Below, piece by piece: positions 19,065 to 28,526 of a stretch of DNA of 64,000 nt (positions are counted from its first letter, which is position 1; every line of letters starts with the position of its first letter). The position numbers were made by a program, and so were the translations under genes. This DNA is from an uncultured Acidobacteriia bacterium (GTDB taxonomy: Bacteria; Acidobacteriota; Terriglobia; Bryobacterales; Bryobacteraceae). The DNA lies in NCBI GenBank assembly GCA_903851195.1, contig CAINNJ010000046.1, positions 1 through 64,000 on the forward strand, given 5' to 3'. The notes below the pieces were generated by a model that was given only the letters and a program-made list of their open reading frames with translations, searched no databases and was not told where the DNA came from.

Positions 19065-19939
19065 GACTCGCATTCGTTTACGGGCTTGCCTGCGCGGCCC
19101 TGTTCGGCCAGTTCAGCAGGCCCGTGGCGGATGCGCACAACTGCTATCCCTACGAAGGGCAACACAAAGACCGGCTCGACCGGGCTCTGAGCCTCGGATT
19201 TCCGGTGGCCATCGAGCAGGACATCGGCTTTTTCGATGGCCAGGCCGTCGTGACGCACACCGATAAGACGACGGGCTCCGAGCCGACGCTCAAAGCGCAC
19301 TTCTTCGAGCGGGTTCGTCCGATCGTCGAAAAGGCTTTGAAAGAGAACAAACGCGACCAGTGGCCGCTGATTATTTTGCATTTCGATTTCAAAGACCTGC
19401 AGCCGGCCACCCTGCATGCCGTGTGGGACGTGCTGACCGAGTATGAGCCGTGGCTCGCGACGGGCGATAAGGCCAGCGGCAGTGTCACGATGAAGCCGAT
19501 CTTCGTGATGACCGAAGACGCCGATGAACAGGAAGCTGTCTTCGGTGTGGGACCGAAGTTGCGCGTCTTCGGTTCGGCGCACACGAAGGACCTGACGGCG
19601 CGGGCGACCAGTTACCGGCGCTGGCTGAATTACTCCTGGCACGAGGTGGAACCGGAGGGCCAGAACAAGGCCGGCCCGTGGACGGAAGAAAAGAATCTTC
19701 GGCTGAAGGCTCTGGTCGACAATGCCCATAAGCTCGGCTACTGGATCCGGTTTTACACCCTCGACGGCTTCACGCCGGACGAAAATCAGGGCTGGTTCGA
19801 GAGTTACAATTTCGGCTCGCACGCCGCCGTGGAAACGCGCTGGAAAGCGGCGCTGGATGCGGGCGTGGACCTGATCGCGAGCGATCAGTACGAAGCGCTG
19901 GGGGCGTTCATGAAGGCGCATCCCCCGGCCGGCCACTGA
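19061..19939 (+). CDS. PI-PLC / glycerophosphodiesterase-like secreted protein
   Basis: 'DAHNCYPYEGQHKDRLDRALSLGFPVAIEQDIGFFDGQAVVTH'; 4-bp overlap with the SDR. Confidence 0.65.
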   Translation: MRLAFVYGLACAALFGQFSRPVADAHNCYPYEGQHKDRLDRALSLGFPVAIEQDIGFFDGQAVVTHTDKTTGSEPTLKAHFFERVRPIVEKALKENKRDQWPLIILHFDFKDLQPATLHAVWDVLTEYEPWLATGDKASGSVTMKPIFVMTEDADEQEAVFGVGPKLRVFGSAHTKDLTARATSYRRWLNYSWHEVEPEGQNKAGPWTEEKNLRLKALVDNAHKLGYWIRFYTLDGFTPDENQGWFESYNFGSHAAVETRWKAALDAGVDLIASDQYEALGAFMKAHPPAGH

Positions 19940-19943
19940 CGCT

Positions 19944-20687
19944 TTAGCCTTCGGAAATCTCCCGGAACTTGTTGTACCCGCCGCGGCTCATCGGGATCTT
20001 CGAGCCATCGGTCAGAACGGCCAGCCAGGTGTCTTTCGTGTTCGCGTCAATGCGGGCGATGCGATCGACGTTCACGAGATACGAACGGTGCACGCGGAGG
20101 AAACGCCGCGGGTCGAGCGCCGCATCGAGACTTGAGATGGTCTGCTGTTTGAGCCAGCTCTTGCCCTCGCTGCGGAGGGCGACGTAATCGTCCTGGGCTT
20201 CGGCATAGTCGAGCTTGCCGGCCGGGATGACATGGACGCGCGGCCCGTCTTTCACGACGATTCGTTCGAGATACTCGCCTGGCGCGCGCGCTGCCTGCTT
20301 GAGGTCGGCCGGCAGGCGTACGGAGCGCGCTTCACGCAGACGGACGCGCACGCGGTCGAGCGAGGCGCGGAGCCGGTCCGAAGTAAACGGCTTCAGCAGG
20401 TAGTCCACGGCCGCGGCATCGAACGCGCGCATGGCGTACTGGTCGTAGGCGGTGACGAAGACAACGGCAGCGCCCTCGTCGATCAGTTCGAGCACCTCGA
20501 ATCCATCGAGCTTCGGCATCTGGATATCGAGAAAGATCACATCCGGGCGGAGTTCGTTGATCGCCTTCACGGCCTCGAAGCCGTTGCCGCACTCGGCCAC
20601 GATCTCCAGATCGGGCTCGGCCGCAAGGTATTCGCGGAGCAGACGCCGCGCCAGTTCTTCGTCGTCCGCCATGAGAACCCGCATCAT
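19944..20687 (-). CDS. LytTR-family response regulator
   Basis: REC 'MRVLMADDEELARRLL..DVIFLDIQMPKLDGFEVLELI' plus LytTR 'RFLRVHRSYLVNVDRIARID'. Confidence 0.93.
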   Translation of the reverse strand: MMRVLMADDEELARRLLREYLAAEPDLEIVAECGNGFEAVKAINELRPDVIFLDIQMPKLDGFEVLELIDEGAAVVFVTAYDQYAMRAFDAAAVDYLLKPFTSDRLRASLDRVRVRLREARSVRLPADLKQAARAPGEYLERIVVKDGPRVHVIPAGKLDYAEAQDDYVALRSEGKSWLKQQTISSLDAALDPRRFLRVHRSYLVNVDRIARIDANTKDTWLAVLTDGSKIPMSRGGYNKFREISEG

Positions 20688-21718
20688 TTGTGTGTCCTTA
20701 CAGGTATTGTCAGAGTGACCCGGTACAAACGTTCCTCCACTTCGATGTCGAGGCGGGCGGCTGTGCCGTAGAAGGCTTCCAGACGCTCGCGGATGTTGCG
20801 GAGTCCGATGCCGTTGCGCCCGGTGGAGGGGGCTTCGGGATCGAAGGGATTGACGATGGTGAAGCGCATCCAGTTCTGGTCGTGCCGCACGGACATGGAA
20901 ATCTCACCGCCCTCGTCCATCATGGCGATGCCGTGTTTGACGGCGTTTTCGACCAGCGGCTGGATCACGAGCGCGGGCACGGAGCAGTTCGCGCAGGCCG
21001 GATTCACATCCTGCACGACGCGCAACTTGCCGCCGAAGCGGACCTGTTCGACGTCCAGATACATCCGGGTAAGCGCGAGTTCTTCGGCCAGCGGGATGGT
21101 GAGGCGCTCGCCGAGGCGCAGCGAGGTGCGGAGGAAGTCCGCGAGGCGAATGCACATGTCGCGGGCTTCGGCGGGATTGATAGCCGTGAGAGCGCTGATG
21201 GAGTTGAGGCTGTTGAACAGGAAGTGCGGATTGACCTGGGCCTTCAATGCTTTGAGCTGGGACTCCCGGGCAAGGATTTCGGCACGGCGGGAAGTCTCCA
21301 GTTCGAGCGCGGCGTAGTGCAGCGCGATGGCCATCTCATACACCAGCAGCACGATGACGGAAAGCACGGGCACCGCGGCCAGGAATCGCTGTTCCACGCC
21401 GGGGAAGGTCGGCACGAGCATGGCGGCGGTGAAGCGGCCGATCAGCATCACGGCGGCAGTAAGAATCAGCGCGGCGGCGAGGTGGTTCATCATCAGACGG
21501 AACGGATGCGAGGAGCGCAGGGGCAGGGAACGGCAGACATAGAACGGCGAGAGGCAGACGAAGGCGAACACCACGATGGCGGGTGCCATGACGGCGGTCG
21601 CTTCGAGATAGCTCATGCGGCCCGAGAGGTGCGCGATCAGGACGAGGATGGCGCCGACGGGGATCCAGCCCGCCATCCAGGTCGCGAAACGCCGCCAGCT
21701 TTGGAGAATCGGATGCAT
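20684..21718 (-). CDS. LytS-type sensor histidine kinase
   Basis: 'LKALKAQVNPHFLFNSLNSISAL' His_kinase motif; 'GIGLRNIRERLEAFYG'; 4-bp overlap with the response regulator. Confidence 0.93.
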   Translation of the reverse strand: MHPILQSWRRFATWMAGWIPVGAILVLIAHLSGRMSYLEATAVMAPAIVVFAFVCLSPFYVCRSLPLRSSHPFRLMMNHLAAALILTAAVMLIGRFTAAMLVPTFPGVEQRFLAAVPVLSVIVLLVYEMAIALHYAALELETSRRAEILARESQLKALKAQVNPHFLFNSLNSISALTAINPAEARDMCIRLADFLRTSLRLGERLTIPLAEELALTRMYLDVEQVRFGGKLRVVQDVNPACANCSVPALVIQPLVENAVKHGIAMMDEGGEISMSVRHDQNWMRFTIVNPFDPEAPSTGRNGIGLRNIRERLEAFYGTAARLDIEVEERLYRVTLTIPVRTHK

Positions 21719-21730
21719 CCGTTAGAAGAG

Positions 21731-22504
21731 CTAATTCCGCACTACGACGGCGCCGAAAGCCGTGCCGCCGTTGATGATGAGCGTCGGCGTTTCAAAGCCG
21801 GGCTCAGGGCGGGGAGGAATGGTCTTGTCTTCGTAAGTGCCGAAGATGGCGTGCCCCTGGACGCTGAGCTTCCACGTCTCCGGAATGCGGATTTCAATGC
21901 CGCCGAAGACGGCGTTGGCTTCAATGGCGATCACGCGGGTGAGGGAACTGACGGCGCAATAGCGGAGGTCGAGTTCGATACTGCCGAAGACGGCTACCAG
22001 TTCTCCGCCTTCAAAGCCGCTGGTCTCCACGCGCTTCTTAATCGCACTGAATACTCCCACTTCCTGGAGCTTGTTCTGCGAAGTCGCGGTTTTAGCGCTG
22101 GTTCCGATGTGAACCCGCTCGGTGAACGACTGCCAGCGCAGGCGATAGATCAACATCACGATGCCGGTCGCGATCAGGATCAGCGGCCAGATGATGCCAG
22201 CCGTGGCGTGAATCACGTGGAACGTGCCGAGCAGCAGCAGCGTGCCGCCGATCATGCCGGTGACCGTCCACACTCTCGCCGGCAGACTGGTGGAACGCAG
22301 AAAGCCGACGGCGCTGACGACGAACAGAACAAGAGGCCAGAATGCGCCCGAGATATCGATCGGCAGGATGCCGAGATTGTCGATGAACAGCAGCGTGCCG
22401 CCGGTAATCAGCAGCAGGCCGAAAATCATACTCGCGCTGAGCGGGCCGCTCCCCACGGCGCCGCGAACCTGCGCCCTCAGCCGATTCGTTTCGTAGTTGC
22501 CCAC
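21731..22504 (-). CDS. LiaF/DUF5668-like membrane protein with cell-wall-active-antibiotic-response-like C-terminus
   Basis: GTG start at 22504 ('VGNYETNRLRAQVRG'); TM segments; 'VFGSIELDLRYCAV..IEANAVFGGIEIRIPETWKLSVQGHAIFG'. Confidence 0.75.
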   Translation of the reverse strand: MGNYETNRLRAQVRGAVGSGPLSASMIFGLLLITGGTLLFIDNLGILPIDISGAFWPLVLFVVSAVGFLRSTSLPARVWTVTGMIGGTLLLLGTFHVIHATAGIIWPLILIATGIVMLIYRLRWQSFTERVHIGTSAKTATSQNKLQEVGVFSAIKKRVETSGFEGGELVAVFGSIELDLRYCAVSSLTRVIAIEANAVFGGIEIRIPETWKLSVQGHAIFGTYEDKTIPPRPEPGFETPTLIINGGTAFGAVVVRN

Positions 22505-22662
22505 AAGTACACCTCCTCCAGGCCGGTGGCGATCAGCGTGACGGGCCAGAGGCTCCAGACACGCGCGAACGAAATGATACCGAAGTTGCTCATCACGGAA
22601 AGCGCGCTGAGGAAAAGCAGGATAACGGGGATCATCAGCGCGCCGGGATAGTGGATTCTCAT
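22477..22662 (-). CDS. Small two-TM membrane protein (LiaI-LiaF TM-region-like)
   Basis: 61 aa 'MRIHYPGALMIPVILLFLSALSVMSNFGIISFARVWSLWPVTLIATGLEEVYLW'. Confidence 0.7.
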   Translation of the reverse strand: MRIHYPGALMIPVILLFLSALSVMSNFGIISFARVWSLWPVTLIATGLEEVYLWATTKRIG

Positions 22663-22784
22663 CGATTGTTCCCTCGATGTGATGGTAAGCGGGGCGGCGG
22701 GCGCCGGGCATCTGAAAATCGGCGAATGGCGCTAAGGCATCGGTGAATGCCGCCGCATAGTAAACTGAGGCAAAGAAAAGGCGA

Positions 22785-25160
22785 ATGTCAGAATCTCTGT
22801 CACTTCTGTTTCCGGAACTCCCGGCGCCGCCGCAAAAGGGCGATCTGACACCGGTGGTGCAGAAATTCGAACGCATGGCGCTGTATGACGACAGCCCCAT
22901 CCGGGCGATTCAGCGGACGCCCCCGCGCGCGGCCGAGTACGGCGAGTTTCCGCCGACGCTGAATCCGAAGTTGCGGGACGTGCTGCGGGCGCGCGGCATT
23001 GCGCGGCCTTATACGCATCAATCGGAAGCGTATGAACGCATCGCCGCGGGCGCGAACGTCGTGATCGTCACGCCGACGGCGAGCGGGAAAACGCTTTGTT
23101 ATAACCTGCCGGTGCTGGACCGGCTCACGGCGGAACCGGGCGCGCGGGCGATGTACCTGTTCCCGACCAAGGCGCTCTCGGAAGATCAACTGGAAGAACT
23201 GCACGGGGTCATCGAGGAGATGGGGTCCGACCTGTGCGCGTTCACTTATGATGGGGACACGCCGCAGGACGCGCGGCGGGCCATCCGGCAGCGGGCCAAT
23301 ATCATCCTGACCAACCCGGACATGCTGCACACCGGGATCCTGCCGCACCATACGAAGTGGGCCAGGTTATTCGAGAACCTGCGCTACATCGTGGTGGACG
23401 AACTGCATTACTACCGGGGCGTGTATGGCAGCCATCTGGGGAACATCATGCGGCGGTTGCGGCGGCTGTGTGAGTTTTACGGATCGAAACCGCAGTTCGT
23501 GGCGTGTTCGGCCACCATCGCGAATCCCAGGGAACTGGCCGAAACGCTGATGGAGGCTCCGTTCGAGCTGATCGATAAGAACGGGGCTCCTTCGGGAGAG
23601 AAGATTTTCGTCTGTTATAACCCGCCGGTGGTGAACCGGCAGCTGGGAATCCGGCGCAGTTACATCAATGAGAGCCGGCGGCTGGCGCTGGAGTTACTCG
23701 ACCACGGCCAGCAGACGCTGGTTTTCACCAACAACCGGCTGGCGACTGAGTTACTGCTGACTTATCTGAAAGACGCCTGTGATAAGGGGCGTGTGCCGAC
23801 GGATTCGGTCCGGGGCTATCGCGGCGGCTATCTGCCGCGGGAAAGACGCGAGATCGAAAAGCGGCTGCGGCTGGGGCAGATTCGCGCGGTAGTGGCGACG
23901 AACGCGCTGGAGTTGGGGATCGACGTCGGATCGCTTGACGCCGTGGTGATGGCGGGATATCCGGGCACCATCGCGTCCACGTGGCAGAGGGCGGGGCGCG
24001 CGGGACGGCGGAATACGACGTCGCTCGCCGTGATGGTGGCTTCGAGCGCGCCCGTGGACCAGTATGTGGTGGAGCATCCGGAGTATATGTTCGGGCGCTC
24101 GCCGGAGCATGCCTACGTGAATCCGGATAACCTCGAAGTGCTGCTGAGCCATTTGAAGTGCGCGGCGTTTGAGTTGCCGGTGCGTGTGGGGGAGAAATTC
24201 GGCCCGCACGAGACCACGGAGTTGTGCGAATTTATCGCCGAATCCGGCTTTTTACACCGGTCGGGCGAGGCGTGGCACTGGACCAGCGACAGTTATCCGG
24301 CGGATGCGGTGAGTTTGCGGTCGGTGTCGAGCGATAACTTCGTGGTGGTGGATATTACGGGCGAGGCGAAGATTATCGGGGAAGTTTCTTTCACCACCGC
24401 GCTGACCACGCTGCATGAGAAAGCCATTTATCTGCATGAGGCGAAGCAGTTCCACGTGGAGCGTTTCGATTACAAAGAACGCAAGGCTTACGTGAAGAAG
24501 GTGGATTCCGATTACTACACCGACGCGATTGACTACACGCAGGTGAAGACACTGCGGGAGTTCGGGAAGGTTCCCGTGCTGGAAACGGTGGATCAGGCGC
24601 ACGGGGATGTGCGGGTGAACCGGCAGATTGTCGGTTTTAAGAAGATCAAGTTCTATACGGGTGAGAACGTGGGGGCGGGGCAGCTATCGATGCCGGAACA
24701 GGAGATGCATACCACGGCGTTCTGGCTGCATTTCGGCGCGGAGTTCCTGGCGGGGTTCGCCGAGTATACGCCGACTGAACGGCAGAACGGTTTGACCGGG
24801 TTAGGGAATGCGTTCCGGACCATTGCGTCTTTGCTGCTGATGTGCGATCCGCGGGATTTGGGGATGGCGCTGACGGAGGATATCGCGGGGAGCCTGGCGT
24901 CCTGGGAACCGAATCTGTATTTGTATGACAGTTACTCCGGGGGCGTGGGGCTGAGCGCGCCGTTGTACCGGTTGAGCGCGCAGTTATTTCGCCAGACGGC
25001 GGAATTGATCGGTGGATGCGGGTGTGAGGCGGGTTGCCCGGCTTGCGTGGGGCCGGTGGGAGAGATCGGGGACAAAGGTAAGCAGGTCGCGTCGGAAATA
25101 CTGGGACGTCTGCTGAATACGGAGGTCGCTCAGGCGCCTTCGAGTGTGATGTCGCGATAG
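22785..25160 (+). CDS. DEAD/DEAH-box helicase with DUF1998-type C-terminus (YprA/MrfA-like)
   Basis: 'TPTASGKTLCYNLPVLDRL', 'DELHYYRGVYGSHLGNIMRRLRR', 'ATNALELGIDVGSLDAVVMAGYPGTIASTWQRAGRAGRR', 'LYDSYSGGVGLS..CGCEAGCPACVGP'. Confidence 0.92.
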   Translation: MSESLSLLFPELPAPPQKGDLTPVVQKFERMALYDDSPIRAIQRTPPRAAEYGEFPPTLNPKLRDVLRARGIARPYTHQSEAYERIAAGANVVIVTPTASGKTLCYNLPVLDRLTAEPGARAMYLFPTKALSEDQLEELHGVIEEMGSDLCAFTYDGDTPQDARRAIRQRANIILTNPDMLHTGILPHHTKWARLFENLRYIVVDELHYYRGVYGSHLGNIMRRLRRLCEFYGSKPQFVACSATIANPRELAETLMEAPFELIDKNGAPSGEKIFVCYNPPVVNRQLGIRRSYINESRRLALELLDHGQQTLVFTNNRLATELLLTYLKDACDKGRVPTDSVRGYRGGYLPRERREIEKRLRLGQIRAVVATNALELGIDVGSLDAVVMAGYPGTIASTWQRAGRAGRRNTTSLAVMVASSAPVDQYVVEHPEYMFGRSPEHAYVNPDNLEVLLSHLKCAAFELPVRVGEKFGPHETTELCEFIAESGFLHRSGEAWHWTSDSYPADAVSLRSVSSDNFVVVDITGEAKIIGEVSFTTALTTLHEKAIYLHEAKQFHVERFDYKERKAYVKKVDSDYYTDAIDYTQVKTLREFGKVPVLETVDQAHGDVRVNRQIVGFKKIKFYTGENVGAGQLSMPEQEMHTTAFWLHFGAEFLAGFAEYTPTERQNGLTGLGNAFRTIASLLLMCDPRDLGMALTEDIAGSLASWEPNLYLYDSYSGGVGLSAPLYRLSAQLFRQTAELIGGCGCEAGCPACVGPVGEIGDKGKQVASEILGRLLNTEVAQAPSSVMSR

Positions 25161-25687
25161 ATGTCCGCGAGGGCGATCTCCACGTCAATTGACGTGAGTT
25201 CGCAAGTCGCGGCTTCGCCGAGACATGCGGTGAGAGTCCATTTGCCGTCGGGGCCTTTGGCGAAAATTTCGACACGCGGCTCGGTGTGAGAAATCAGAAC
25301 GTATTCGCGAAGCGAGTCGATGCGGCGATAGTGAGCGAATTTGTTGCCGCGATCATAGGCCTCGCTGGATTTCGAGAGAACTTCAAAAACGATCGTTGGG
25401 TTCAGCAGAGTGTCGTGATAGTTGTCGGCTAAACGGGGTTCGCCACAATAGATAGCGGCATCGGGATAGACGAAGGGTCCCTGCGCGGAAATGGCAACGC
25501 GGAGATCCGAATCGGTGACCTCGCATCGACGACCTTGCAATGCTCTCGCCAGCGCGCCAACCAGCCGAACCTTCAGCAGTGAGTGTGGCAGTGTTCCGCC
25601 GGACATGGCGAACATCTGGCCGTCGTGAAACTCACTTCGGATCTCAGCCTCGCGGTCGATCTTCAGATATTCGTCGGTAGAGATCAA
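25130..25687 (-). CDS. Uma2-family (DUF820) endonuclease-like protein, copy 2 (likely TTG start)
   Basis: 'TDEYLKIDREAEIRSEFHDGQMFAMSGGTLPHSLLKVRLVGAL..VYPDAAIYCGEPRLADNYHDTLLNPTIVFEVLSKSSEAYDRG'; near-identical to copy 1. Confidence 0.85.
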   Translation of the reverse strand: MISTDEYLKIDREAEIRSEFHDGQMFAMSGGTLPHSLLKVRLVGALARALQGRRCEVTDSDLRVAISAQGPFVYPDAAIYCGEPRLADNYHDTLLNPTIVFEVLSKSSEAYDRGNKFAHYRRIDSLREYVLISHTEPRVEIFAKGPDGKWTLTACLGEAATCELTSIDVEIALADIYRDITLEGA

Positions 25688-26262
25688 GCCGCCTCGAGCG
25701 TGACGTCCCGATAGACTTCCGCCAGGGGAATTTCGACACCGACTGACACGAGTTCGCAGGTGGCGGCCTCGCCCAGAAACTCGGTGAGGGTCCACTTGCC
25801 GTAGGGTCCCTTGGCGAAGATTTCGATACGGGGCTCGGTCTGAGAAATCAGAACGTATTCGCGAAGCGAGTCGATGCGGCGGTACTGAGCGAATTTGTGA
25901 CCGCGGTCATAAGCCTCGCTGGATTTTGAGAGGACTTCAAAGAGGATAGTCGGGTTCAGGAGTGTGTCGCGATAGTTGTCGGCCAAACGGGGTTCGCCAC
26001 AATAGATGGCTGCATCGGGATAGACGAAGGGTCCCTGCGCGGAAATGGCAACGCGGAGATCCGAATCGGTGACCTCGCATCGACGACCTTGCAATGCTCT
26101 CGCCAGCGCGCCAACCAGCCGAACCTTCAGCAGGGAGTGCGGCAGAGTCCCGCCGGACATGGCGAACATCTGGCCATCGTGATACTCGCTCCGGATCTCC
26201 GCCTCGCGGTCGATCTTCAGATACTCTTCGGGAGTGAGGCGCGGAACCGCGTGCGCGGACAT
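25684..26262 (-). CDS. Uma2-family (DUF820) endonuclease-like protein, copy 1
   Basis: 'MSAHAVPRLTPEEYLKIDREAEIRSEYHDGQMFAMSGGTLPHS..'; characteristic Uma2 fold motifs. Confidence 0.88.
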   Translation of the reverse strand: MSAHAVPRLTPEEYLKIDREAEIRSEYHDGQMFAMSGGTLPHSLLKVRLVGALARALQGRRCEVTDSDLRVAISAQGPFVYPDAAIYCGEPRLADNYRDTLLNPTILFEVLSKSSEAYDRGHKFAQYRRIDSLREYVLISQTEPRIEIFAKGPYGKWTLTEFLGEAATCELVSVGVEIPLAEVYRDVTLEAA

Positions 26263-26271
26263 AGCTACAGT

Positions 26272-28524
26272 TTAGCTGGCGCTTTGGGCTTTCGTGATCG
26301 CGGCCAGGATGTCGGCGGGCTTCGTAAAGCCCTCGAAGCGCTGCACGGTCTTGCCATTCCGGTCGATCACGAGGGTGATCGGCAATTGACCGATCGTCCC
26401 GCTGCCGAGACCGATCGTATATTTCACCGGGACCTGCTGCAGGAACGGCTTCACGGATTCCGCCCCGTCTTCGTCCATCGAGATGCCCACCACCTCGACG
26501 CCTTTGCTTTGCAGATCGGCCTGCATGCGATTGAACTCGGGAATTTCCTGGCGGCAGGGGATGCACCAGGTCGCCCAGTAGTTCAGCACAACCACTTTGC
26601 CCTTCCAGTCCGCGGTCGAGAGCGGCGTCCCGTCGAGAGTTTTGAACGGAGCGCCTTCGAGCGCCGGGGCCGAAGTTGCAGCGGTGGCAGCAGGTGCGGC
26701 GGCGTTCAGAAAAGCCAGGAACTTCGCGGAATCGTCCGTGCGGTCCGGGAACGTGGCGAGGACGTTCCGGGCGGGATCGTAAACGACGTAGAACGGAATG
26801 GCGACGGTCTGGAACTTCTCCGCCTCCAACTTCTGGAAAGACTCGGACAGCGGGTCGGACCGATCCGTGTAGAGTTCCACCAGCACCATATTCTTCATCA
26901 CGGCGCCGATTTCCGGCCGAATGAACATATTCGCCTTCATCCACTTGCAGTTCGTGCAGGCATCGCCGGTGAAATCGACCAGAACCTTCTTATTCTCCGC
27001 TTTGGCTTTGGCGAAGGCGCCTTCGAGATCGTTCTCCAGCCAGACCAGTTGATCGGCCGTCGCGCCGCCGCCGCCCGAGAACACCGAACTCGTGGCCGGG
27101 GGCACGTAGGCCTCGATCTCGCCCAGGCGCGCGCCGAACATGCCCGGGATTAAGCTAAGTCCACCGGCAACCGCGAGCATCCCGAACAGCAGGCGGGAGA
27201 CGCCGAGTTCGGCATCCTGCGAAATACCGGGCAGGCGCAGATAACCGAGCAGGTAGAGCCCGGTCATCACGGCCAGCACCACCCAAGCGGCGAGGAAGCG
27301 TTCCCGTGTGAGGAAATTCCAGTGCAGCACGTCATCCACGTTGTGCAGGTACTTCAGCATCGCCGCCAGCACCAGAAAACCCATCACGACTTTCACGCGG
27401 GCCAGCCACTCACCGGAGCGGGGCAGTTTCTTCAGCGATGCCGGAAACAACGCGAGCAGGAAAAACGGGAAGGAAAGGCCGCTGGCGAAGGTGGCCATTC
27501 CGGCTACAGGGCGAAGCTTATTGCCCGTTACGGAGGCCGCCAGCAGTGTTCCCATAAACGGCCCGACGCAGGCGAAGGAGGCGAGGGCAAAGGTCAATCC
27601 CATCAGGAGGGAGCCGATAAAGCCGCCCTGCCCGGAAGCGTGATTCAGCTTCGTAAGGATGCCGGACGGGATGGTGATCTCGAAAGCGCCCAGCAGGCTC
27701 AGGCCAAACACGAAAAAGATAATCGAGATAAAGCCGTTCACCCAGACACTGGCGCCCACGTGGTTCACGCCCGCGGGGCCGAGAAAAATCGTGGCCAGCA
27801 GACCGAGTCCGGTAAACAAAACCACGATGCCGAGGCAAAACGTAAAAGCCTGCGCGAATCCGCCTTTCTGTCCCACGAAATACGACATCGTAATGGGAAT
27901 CATCGGGAAGACGCAGGGTGTAAAAACAGAGGCGAGACCGACGCCGAACGCCAGGACTAAAAAGCTGCCCCAGGCGGAATCCTGCGGCCCGGGCGCAACG
28001 GAACTGCTCAAAGGGGCCACTGCGCCCGGCTTCACTTCGATGTAGCCGGCGGCAATCGCGGTGGAACCGGCCGTCGCGAGATCCGCAGGGTTCAAAGACG
28101 CCGTCACACGGCGGGTGCGCGGCGGAATGCAGGAAGTCCCGCTGCAGGTCTGATAACGCGGTTCAAATGTAATCTTGACCGGAACACCCGCGGGCAGGTC
28201 CTTATTGAACTGCAATTTCGCGAAAAAGGTCTGCGTGCCTTCGTAAGTCTCGGTATCGGCGTTGAAATTCGGATCGAATTTACGGACCGGGGGCGGTTCG
28301 AAGAGGGAGAACGACGCAACGGCGGGGCTGTCGACCAGCTTGATCGTGGTGGGAATCGGTCCGGGCGGCGTGGTCAGCGAATACATGTGCCACTCCGGGT
28401 CGATCTCCGCCCGGAGAGTCGCGACAGAGCCGCTCGTTGTCACAGTCCACTGGACGTGATTAAATTTCTCGGCCTGTCCGAAGACACTCAGGGCGGCGAA
28501 CGCCCCCAAAAGCAAAACACGCAT
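26272..28524 (-). CDS. DsbD-like thiol:disulfide interchange protein with two C-terminal thioredoxin-fold domains
   Basis: DsbD N-terminal region; CcdA-like TM 'GVGLASVFTPCVFPMIPITMSYF'; 'VDFTGDACTNCKWMKANMF'; TlpA-like 'VVLNYWATWCIPCRQEIPEFNRM'. Confidence 0.88.
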   Translation of the reverse strand: MRVLLLGAFAALSVFGQAEKFNHVQWTVTTSGSVATLRAEIDPEWHMYSLTTPPGPIPTTIKLVDSPAVASFSLFEPPPVRKFDPNFNADTETYEGTQTFFAKLQFNKDLPAGVPVKITFEPRYQTCSGTSCIPPRTRRVTASLNPADLATAGSTAIAAGYIEVKPGAVAPLSSSVAPGPQDSAWGSFLVLAFGVGLASVFTPCVFPMIPITMSYFVGQKGGFAQAFTFCLGIVVLFTGLGLLATIFLGPAGVNHVGASVWVNGFISIIFFVFGLSLLGAFEITIPSGILTKLNHASGQGGFIGSLLMGLTFALASFACVGPFMGTLLAASVTGNKLRPVAGMATFASGLSFPFFLLALFPASLKKLPRSGEWLARVKVVMGFLVLAAMLKYLHNVDDVLHWNFLTRERFLAAWVVLAVMTGLYLLGYLRLPGISQDAELGVSRLLFGMLAVAGGLSLIPGMFGARLGEIEAYVPPATSSVFSGGGGATADQLVWLENDLEGAFAKAKAENKKVLVDFTGDACTNCKWMKANMFIRPEIGAVMKNMVLVELYTDRSDPLSESFQKLEAEKFQTVAIPFYVVYDPARNVLATFPDRTDDSAKFLAFLNAAAPAATAATSAPALEGAPFKTLDGTPLSTADWKGKVVVLNYWATWCIPCRQEIPEFNRMQADLQSKGVEVVGISMDEDGAESVKPFLQQVPVKYTIGLGSGTIGQLPITLVIDRNGKTVQRFEGFTKPADILAAITKAQSAS

Positions 28525-28526
28525 AG

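Noticed and set aside
20690-22651. 653-aa plus-strand ORF
   Set aside because: Antisense to the LytS kinase and LiaF-like gene; no recognisable motifs.
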